Part shown: positions 57,986 through 64,000 of the stretch, piece by piece
Layout: every line of letters starts with the position of its first letter
Position numbering within the stretch: the stretch's first letter is position 1
Assembly: GCA_016802295.1 (NCBI GenBank)
Contig: JAESIW010000090.1
Location: forward strand, 1,350,928 to 1,414,927
Length of the DNA stretch: 64,000 nucleotides
Origin: Brachionus rotundiformis
Lineage: Eukaryota > Rotifera > Eurotatoria > Ploima > Brachionidae
Direction of reading: 5' to 3'
Notes under the pieces: generated by a model
Database searches by the model: none
The model's input: the letters and a program-made list of their open reading frames with translations, nothing else
Told to the model about the DNA's origin: nothing
Translations under genes and position numbers: made by a program

Positions 57986-58243
57986 AATTCTGCCTTAGAT
58001 TTTCAGGAAAAGTGTATTTAGTGTATAGCCCAAGTCAGCTGTTAAGTGCATTCAAAGACTCGGACATTGATAAATAGATAAACTATTTTAAAAATAAATA
58101 TTTTTTTCAAATGAATTAAAGCTATTAACAAAATTATAAATCAATATTTTTATTTAAAAAGTTAATTTTAGAATAATAAGGTTGCCAGATCATATTTTAG
58201 TCTTGTATTAAAGCTACAGATAATATGATATTGGTTTAAAAAT

Positions 58244-58655
58244 TTATGGGAAATATGGGTTTGAACCGCATTGTGGAGTGCCGACAATTTGTCTTGTATT
58301 AGTCCATGGCTGGTCAAACACGGTCAAGTCACATGATCTAAACTTTAAATGAACTGTTTAAGACACATTTTTGGTCTGCTTAACGAATGCTTACAAAATA
58401 TTGGTTCTCTGGGGTCTGAATTAAAAGGTCAAGAGTGAACTTGTAGTTGATTCCGTTTACAACTTGGGTCATCAAGTTTCGGACAGTCATTAGGTTGTGA
58501 TCACCAAGGACGTCCGTATAAGAGGACATTTGGCTAGCTGACCATCTTGCCAATGCCATAAATTCATCGGTTGGCGTAGCTGGTTGGTAGCCGCCCACGG
58601 TAAAACATTGGCTGGCTACGAACAAAGTCAAAAATGTGCCTAATACCTTGAACAT
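58244..58655 (-). CDS. Secreted cystatin (cysteine protease inhibitor)
   Basis: Inhibitor of papain-like cysteine proteases. Exons 58655-58395 and 58342-58244 (52-nt intron, phase 0) give 119 aa, a normal type-2 cystatin length. Signal peptide at 1-17 (VLGTFLTLFVASQC); N-terminal Gly pair in VGGYQPA; central helix around TDEFMALARWSASQMSSY; QVVNG fits the QxVxG inhibitory loop; second exon CDLTVFDQPWTNTRQ carries the PW hairpin and a Cys pair (C..QC). The upstream Cys pair of vertebrate type-2 cystatins is missing, so one disulfide is expected. Without the second exon the reading frame ends early, giving a false truncated 91-aa protein. Confidence 0.88.
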
Positions 58656-59024
58656 TGTAAAAAAGTTTAGCTAATTTGATTTAAATTGAAGCTCTAGCTT
58701 ATTTTTATAAGAGTTTCTTTAGAGAAAATGACACATTTATTTAAATATCATTTATCTACATGTAATTTAAACATTATCAACACATAAAAAAATTTACTAA
58801 AATAAACAAGACGCAATAAGCGACTATTTACACAAAATATAATGATTTTTTGGTAAAACGATTACATAGATATCACCAGCAAGACTCTAATTAGATATTA
58901 TTTTATTATGTTTAAAAATTTGTTTTAGAAAGAATTAATTTTTATGACTTCTTGTACAACAATTGGTCATTAATTTTTGATTTCCATCCAGAACGGTCTA
59001 TTTCAATTTCAATTTCAATTTCAA

Positions 59025-59400
59025 GGTTAATCAACAGGCTAGTGCCCATGTCATAAAGACCGATTAACACTCCATTTATTTAAATAGAATAAGTTTTACA
59101 AATTAAAAATTAATTGTTTATATAATTATTTAAAAAAATAAAACATTGAAATATTTAAATTAAATTTTTTGAATTTTTTTACAAAATCTGAAAAAATAAG
59201 ATTAATGTTATTAAAAATTGAATGCTTAAATGTTGTAAATTTCATCATTGATCTCTTGATCAGAAAGCAATTTATAAGTCTTGAATAGAAAAATCCAAAA
59301 GTTTTTTCACCATTTACTGATTTTGATGTTGGTTCTATCAGATTCTCACTGTTCCTTAAATTATATTTCAAATTTCTTGAGTCATTTTTCTTTAAATTCT
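59025..59400 (-). mobile_element. Retroelement repeat, family G, copy 3
   Basis: The reverse-strand frame at 59126-59371 reads MKYNLRNSENLIEPTSKSVN. The YNLR motif is common in LTR-retrotransposon polyproteins. Forward edge GGTTAATCAACAGGCTAGTG. Closest to 57620-57985. It sits between cystatin and NTHL1. Confidence 0.6.
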
Positions 59401-59955
59401 GCCTTAAATTATTAGGAGAGTTATGAAAGTATAGTGTTTTATAAGCCAGATATTCACGTTTTTAAGATCAGACGGTGACAAACAAAGAGATAATTAGATA
59501 ACTTTATTAACTGATTTTTTTATTAGCACGATGTCTCTTACAATGATACAAATTTATAATTATTTTAATTGAAATAAAAATAATTTTAAAAAAAAAACAA
59601 ATCACTCTTTGTATTGAAAAAAATTTAAACGCTAAGTTCACTTCGCCTTACTTAGATTCCAAAACAATTGTTTCTTCAAAAGATCAAAAGATTTTTTAAA
59701 TTAACTTGGTAATTTTCTTTCAGGCCATGATAAAAATGTCACTAATAAAAATGATTGATTCATATTTTTAGCTTGGTATTAAAAGATTTAAGAATTAGAT
59801 ATAAAAAAATAAAAAAAGTTAACTTTCATTTAACTCCAATTATGCTTAAAGACAACAATAAATTATCACAAATGCGCTTAAAAAATTAAATTAAAAACAA
59901 AAACAAATTAATTTAAATAAGGCAAAAAATTAATTAATTTAAATTTTTGGGTTTA
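59401..59955. other. Intergenic upstream of NTHL1
   Basis: AT-rich sequence with no repeat or gene recognised. It should hold the NTHL1 promoter. Confidence 0.4.
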
Positions 59956-60022
59956 AATTATGGATTCATCAAGATCTAGACCAAAGCGGTATCTTAATAA
60001 TTTTAATAAAAAATTTTAATCT

Positions 60023-61120
60023 ATGATAAAAAAATTTGCATTAATTAAAAATTCAAGAAAGGCTGTGTCTGTACAAGCATTGCCTAAACTTGAACCAATA
60101 GATACTGATGAAAAAGAGAATTTATTATTAGGCCAAAAAGTATTTTACTTTTAATAGTTGGTTTTCAATTTGATCAATAAGTCAATTTAAAGGAGGTGGT
60201 GAGAGCGGGCAGAATTTCTGGAAAACTGCAAGAAAGAACCAACAATTTGGATATGAAAAATATCTTGGTAAAATCAGATTTGTGCGAGCAAGAACGAGAA
60301 GTGAAAAAAACAAAATGGGAGCCAGTCGATTGGAAAGAACAATTTGATCTGATTAAGCAGATGCGATCTGGCATGAGTGCACCGGTCGATTCGATGGGCT
60401 GTGACACTCTATCGAGTATAGACCAAGAGCTTGATCCAAAAATAAAAAGATACCAATGCTTAATAGCTTTAATGCTGTCCAGTCAAACAAAGGATGAGAT
60501 TACGGCCAAAGCTGTAATCGAACTGCAGAAATTGCCATTAGATATTGAGACAATTCTGGAAACAGATGAGAGCAGAATTGCCAGTGCCATTTATCCGGCT
60601 GGTTTTTACAAACGAAAAGCTCAATATATCAAACGAACAACTCAGATACTAAAAGACAAATATGACTCGGACATACCGGACAATGTTGAAAGTTTGTGCA
60701 AATTGCCCGGTGTCGGTCCAAAGATGGCCTATTTGGCCATGTCCTGTGCTTGGAAAAAAACAGTCGGCATAGGAGTAGACACTCATGTTCACAGAATTTC
60801 AAACAGGCTTGGATGGACAAGGAAACAGACCAAAACTCCAGAGCAAACTCGCAAAGAACTAGAAGAATGGATGCCAGAGTAATTTAATTTACTATTATTT
60901 GGCATTTTGGGTATTTTTTTTAATGTGTTCCAAAAGGAGTCTTTGGTATGAAGTAAACCATTTGTTGGTTGGCTTCGGTCAAGAAATATGCCGTCCGGTA
61001 GGTCCAAAATGTGAAACTTGTTTGTGTAAAGACTTGTGTCCGGTTGGGAAAGAAAGACAGCAGGTTTCCAAACAAAAGAAAAAAATAAAAAAATCCATCA
61101 AAATTGAATGTGACAATTAA
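60023..61120 (+). CDS. NTHL1: Endonuclease III homologue (bifunctional DNA glycosylase/AP lyase)
   Basis: Removes oxidised pyrimidines in base-excision repair and nicks the abasic site. Exons 60023-60139, 60193-60878 and 60937-61120 give 328 aa (human 304-312). WEPVDWKEQ and MR......VD..G N-terminal signature; LMLSSQTKDEITAKAV; helix-hairpin-helix LPGVGPKMA with the catalytic Lys; GVDTHVHRISNRLGW with the catalytic Asp; iron-sulfur cluster C-x6-C-x2-C-x5-C in ICRPVGPKCETCLCKDLCP; Lys-rich tail. The start is ambiguous: ATG 60023 gives MIKKFALIKNSRKA (mitochondrial-like). Alternatively ATG 59960 spliced at 59988 to 60058 gives MDSSRSRPKRKA (nuclear-like). Introns are 53 and 58 nt. It converges with the channel gene, 94 bp apart. 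Confidence 0.94.
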
Positions 61121-61214
61121 ATTCTTTTTTAATATTTATTTTCCCTATTTTTTTTTAATTCCTAATGTATTGATCAATAAGTAAAGTAATAAAAGTTTAA
61201 AAAGTTTAATTCTT

Positions 61215-62699
61215 TTAATTGAAATTTTTAATTGTGTTGTTTCCGATTTTTTTGAAAAATATTTGAAATAATAAATCAATAAATTCAGCAAAGCTAAGTA
61301 CACTTATTCCCAAAAAAAGGCCCAAAGTGCCGCCTACACTTCCAACCAAGCCATCCCAAGTGATGCTTGGACTCTGAGTTATCTCTGTTTGTTCTGAATA
61401 CTCATAATAAACACTCAAGCCAAGCATATTTTCTCGCAATTCTTCATTGCTTATACTTGTCCTGTTGCCAAACAAACTCTTAACTTTGTCAAGCTTTGCC
61501 AACTCTTTTCCATAAGATACTGATGGATACTTATTTTCCGATTTGGTTATCTTGTATCTGATTGATTCACATTCCAATGGACACATGCTTTCAACCCTTT
61601 TTTTGAAATTACCTTTAATAATGCTTTGAAATACTCGAATGGCACACAATTGTTCTTCCATGGTGTCACATGGATTATTATTTTCATATACAAAATTACT
61701 GCCCATTTCATCACACTTACATTTTTTATAAACTTCAATTTGGGAATAAGCGTTAAAACATTCAGTTTGTTTATAGGTCAAATTGGATTTCAGAACCAAT
61801 CTATAATATTCTGAATCAAATGAATCCAATGAGTCTAGATTTGGCATACAGTTACTGTAAGGCTTTGGCATTTGTTTTGAAATCACTCTGTCAAGTGTTA
61901 ACGTTGAAATGTACCCAGGGGCTAAATCAACACCTTTTCCAGTCATTGGTGTAATTAAATTATCATCAATATAAACATGAGCTCCAGTTGATAAACTTAA
62001 TGTATTCTGGTTGTCAGGTATTCCAACAAACAGCTCTAGCATTAGTCCGTTGTACTTACCTGTATTCATCGAATATTTAATTTCAGTTTTTTCCCCTTTT
62101 GAGTCTTTTCCTGCATTGAAGCGAAAACAATTTCCAAAAGTGTAGTCATAGAACCATTGCCAATCATTTGGATCACATGGCTGAAAATTATACAAACAAC
62201 TAATGAACATTTTTTCACGTGAAAGTGACATTTTTTTCAATAAATCAGACTTTATAGCTTTGGAAAAGATTGTTGTAATGTATTTAATTATTTGGTAATT
62301 TAAAAAAATGTTAGAACCGTTTCCTCGGTAAATATCTTCCAAAGTTGCCTCAGAAAGGTTAGTAAGATTGTTTTCCTTTAAGAAATCTGACACATATTTG
62401 AGACCATCTTCGGTAACAAATGTATTGGTATTGCAAACAGTAACGGCTGGAAATGGCAGTGAGCTTTTGTCAACTACTTTTATAGTTGTGACAACATCAT
62501 ACTGAAGAAAGTTGATTATGTTCGTGGCAATAATGAAAAAACAGGTTGCATTTGAGAGCAGGAAAAAAATGGTCCAAATTATCCGAAGTGAGGCATATTC
62601 GGTGCGGAATATGTTCGGAAATCCATGCATTGTCATTGAAGTTGTCCATTCTAAGAAAATATCTTTAGTCTTAAATTTTTTTATTTTCAATTCATTCAT
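61215..62699 (-). CDS. DEG/ENaC family sodium channel subunit
   Basis: Trimeric amiloride-sensitive, proton- or peptide-gated Na+ channel subunit. 494 aa from ATG 62699, in a single exon. An upstream ATG at 62738 would add the hydrophobic MNRLLHLIFILFK, unlikely for a cytoplasmic N-terminus. HG gating motif at 25-26 (TMHGFPN); TM1 about 37-68; FPAVTVCN just after TM1; large extracellular domain with Asn-glycosylation sites (NLTNLS, NGSN, NRTS) and many Cys including CKCDEMG and CPLECES; TM2 with GLFLGISVLSFAE, where GIS is the GxS selectivity filter. The stimulus cannot be told from sequence; ASIC, FaNaC or BLINaC-like are all possible. Lack of introns is unusual for the window. Confidence 0.93.
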   Translation of the reverse strand: MNELKIKKFKTKDIFLEWTTSMTMHGFPNIFRTEYASLRIIWTIFFLLSNATCFFIIATNIINFLQYDVVTTIKVVDKSSLPFPAVTVCNTNTFVTEDGLKYVSDFLKENNLTNLSEATLEDIYRGNGSNIFLNYQIIKYITTIFSKAIKSDLLKKMSLSREKMFISCLYNFQPCDPNDWQWFYDYTFGNCFRFNAGKDSKGEKTEIKYSMNTGKYNGLMLELFVGIPDNQNTLSLSTGAHVYIDDNLITPMTGKGVDLAPGYISTLTLDRVISKQMPKPYSNCMPNLDSLDSFDSEYYRLVLKSNLTYKQTECFNAYSQIEVYKKCKCDEMGSNFVYENNNPCDTMEEQLCAIRVFQSIIKGNFKKRVESMCPLECESIRYKITKSENKYPSVSYGKELAKLDKVKSLFGNRTSISNEELRENMLGLSVYYEYSEQTEITQSPSITWDGLVGSVGGTLGLFLGISVLSFAEFIDLLFQIFFKKIGNNTIKNFN

Positions 62700-62929
62700 T
62701 TTGAATAAAATGAAAATTAAATGTAGTAATCGATTCAAATGCTATCTCAATTATCAGCTTTTTATTTTTTTATTTAAAAATAATTTCCAAATAAAAAAAG
62801 TAATATCCTAATTTTTTAATTTCTAAAGTAATCAAAACTATTAGTTAAATTCGACTAAAATTAGAAATCAAATCTACATTTTGAATTATGCTGGTGTTCA
62901 AATAAACCCTAGATCTTAATTATTACGAT

Positions 62930-63140
62930 AGAGGAGGTTTTCATATTTGGAATACTTGGCAAAGAGTTTCTTACTAGTTCTCTTCTTAATCTGTATTATA
63001 CCCATTTTTCTTCTCTTAGAGTCCCTGTACCAACTTATCTCATCAAGTTCATTTATGACCTGTACATTTGTATTAGATCACCGCGTCTCCTCCTGCTTCT
63101 CCTATTTGTGGTTACTTCTTTTTGAGAAAATAGGGTACTA
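62930..63140 (-). mobile_element. LINE C-terminal scrap
   Basis: The reverse strand reads RRRGDLIQMYR across the start and, after small shifts, VINELDEISWYRDS and KKRTSKKLFAKYSK. The RR.RGDLI..Y motif is characteristic of LINE-encoded reverse-transcriptase C-termini. The forward ORF at 62947-63141 is its shadow. Confidence 0.6.
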
Positions 63141-63252
63141 ACTTGGCATTTTCGTCTATTTTGAATATATTTACTCATACTTTAATTAATTTCAGACTTT
63201 TATAAAATAAAAAATACAAACAAGAAAAAAATATTTTATTTTAAATTTTGAA

Positions 63253-64000
63253 CTAATTTAAAAAACATTCATCAGCCTTGGCAATTAAGTGCAACTTTCG
63301 GTCAAATCTAAAGAAAAACATATAAAAAAGCTAGCGAATAAGAATAAAAGTACTTCTCGCTGAAATAGTCGGCAATGTGTTGTGATTTGGATGGATGAGA
63401 AATGACAAAGCAGTTGGAGTGACAGTCGTCAAACAACGGCATTAGATACTTTTCAAGCAAAATCTTCATCTCTTCGATTTTGGCCATTTCAATTTTTTTA
63501 ATCAACTTCCTAAAAATTCAAATAGGTTAAAAATACCAAAATGTCTTTATAAAGCCTACTGGACTGCGTCGATTTCGACTCTTTTAAAAAACGTGCTCAA
63601 CGAATACGAGCTAGAATTGGACACAGACTTGAGGTCATCGATGAGCAAAAAAATCAGACTATTCTTGGCCGATTCGAACAAATTCTCATCAAACTGATCC
63701 TCGTCCAAGTGCTCGGCGAACAACTTCCTAGTCGCTTCATACGCCTTGGTCACATTGGCGCACTTTTCCAGCCCCAGGTCGATCAGGCCCTTCTCCGGAC
63801 TCACATGTATCGACTGATGATAGGCATAGCCCGGTCCCCTGACCGCCTCGTACAAAGGCCCCTCGGTCTGAGTGAAGTATTCGACCAGGACCAACAGACC
63901 TGCATAATCTTCATGATTATAGTCATCTATGTCTATGGATGAAACAAGCCGCAAATAGCTTGATTCAGTCGAGCCTAGATTAATAACAAAGTCTTGTTTG
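63253..64000 (-). CDS. M16 metallopeptidase, C-terminal part (cut by window edge)
   Basis: C-terminal inactive half of a pitrilysin-family protease resembling the C. elegans C05D11.1 and yeast YOL098C group. Exons 64000-63560 (continues beyond the window), 63509-63354 and 63307-63253. Introns are 50 and 46 nt, both phase 2. NLGSTESSYL, the EGPLYEAVRGPGYAYHQSI signature of M16 C-domains, then a helical end PLFDD..VISHPSKSQHIADYF|FDRKLHLIAKADECFLN. The zinc-binding HxxEH would lie in the missing N-terminal half. Reading through exon 2 without splicing gives a false hydrophobic ending at 63308. Confidence 0.85.

Noticed and set aside
63308..63350. Hydrophobic C-terminal tail of the M16 protease (YSYSLAFLYVFL)
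   Set aside because: It arises from reading past the donor GAGAA|GTACTT. Splicing to 63307 restores a typical family C-terminus.

Overview
The window is nuclear DNA from an animal. The genes are metazoan (DAPK, RIM-binding protein, Raf, DEG/ENaC channel, TEX14), and BBS7 implies cilia. The DNA is strongly AT-rich. Introns fall into two classes: minimal ones of about 46-77 nt ending in short AG acceptors, and kilobase introns full of transposon debris. A small invertebrate such as a monogonont rotifer would fit, but that placement is inference from composition and intron size only. I joined exons by eye, using GT/AG sites, reading-frame phase and remembered family sequences.

Layout: 1006-13828 (-) is a complete DAPK gene with an apparent alternative kinase-only ending. 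13829-22361 has no gene I can support and carries LINE remnants, a piggyBac-like MITE and microsatellites. 22362-32716 (-) is RIM-BP. 33131-33469 (+) is a doubtful small membrane protein. 33470-36186 is repeats. 36187-37977 (-) is Raf, divergent from 38196-38645 (+), an unrecognised small protein with a C-terminal PCNA-binding (PIP) motif. Next come two tandem SDR oxidoreductases (39101-41207, +), BBS7 (41379-45549, +), a mucin-like repeat protein (47256-47744, -), a hAT-type MITE, a TEX14-like ankyrin pseudokinase (50116-56903, +), a secreted cystatin (58244-58655, -), the DNA glycosylase NTHL1 (about 60023-61120, +), an intronless DEG/ENaC channel (61215-62699, -) and the 3' end of an M16 metallopeptidase (63253-64000, -, cut by the window edge).

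These genes do not form a pathway; neighbours look functionally unrelated. The most interesting observations are the DAPK exon that can either splice into the calmodulin-binding segment or read through into a 245-residue tail, the invertebrate TEX14 pseudokinase, the orphan PIP-box protein, the tandem SDR paralogues whose introns sit at different positions, two possible NTHL1 N-termini, and several MITEs with intact terminal repeats and target-site duplications. I found no convincing unknown multi-gene system.
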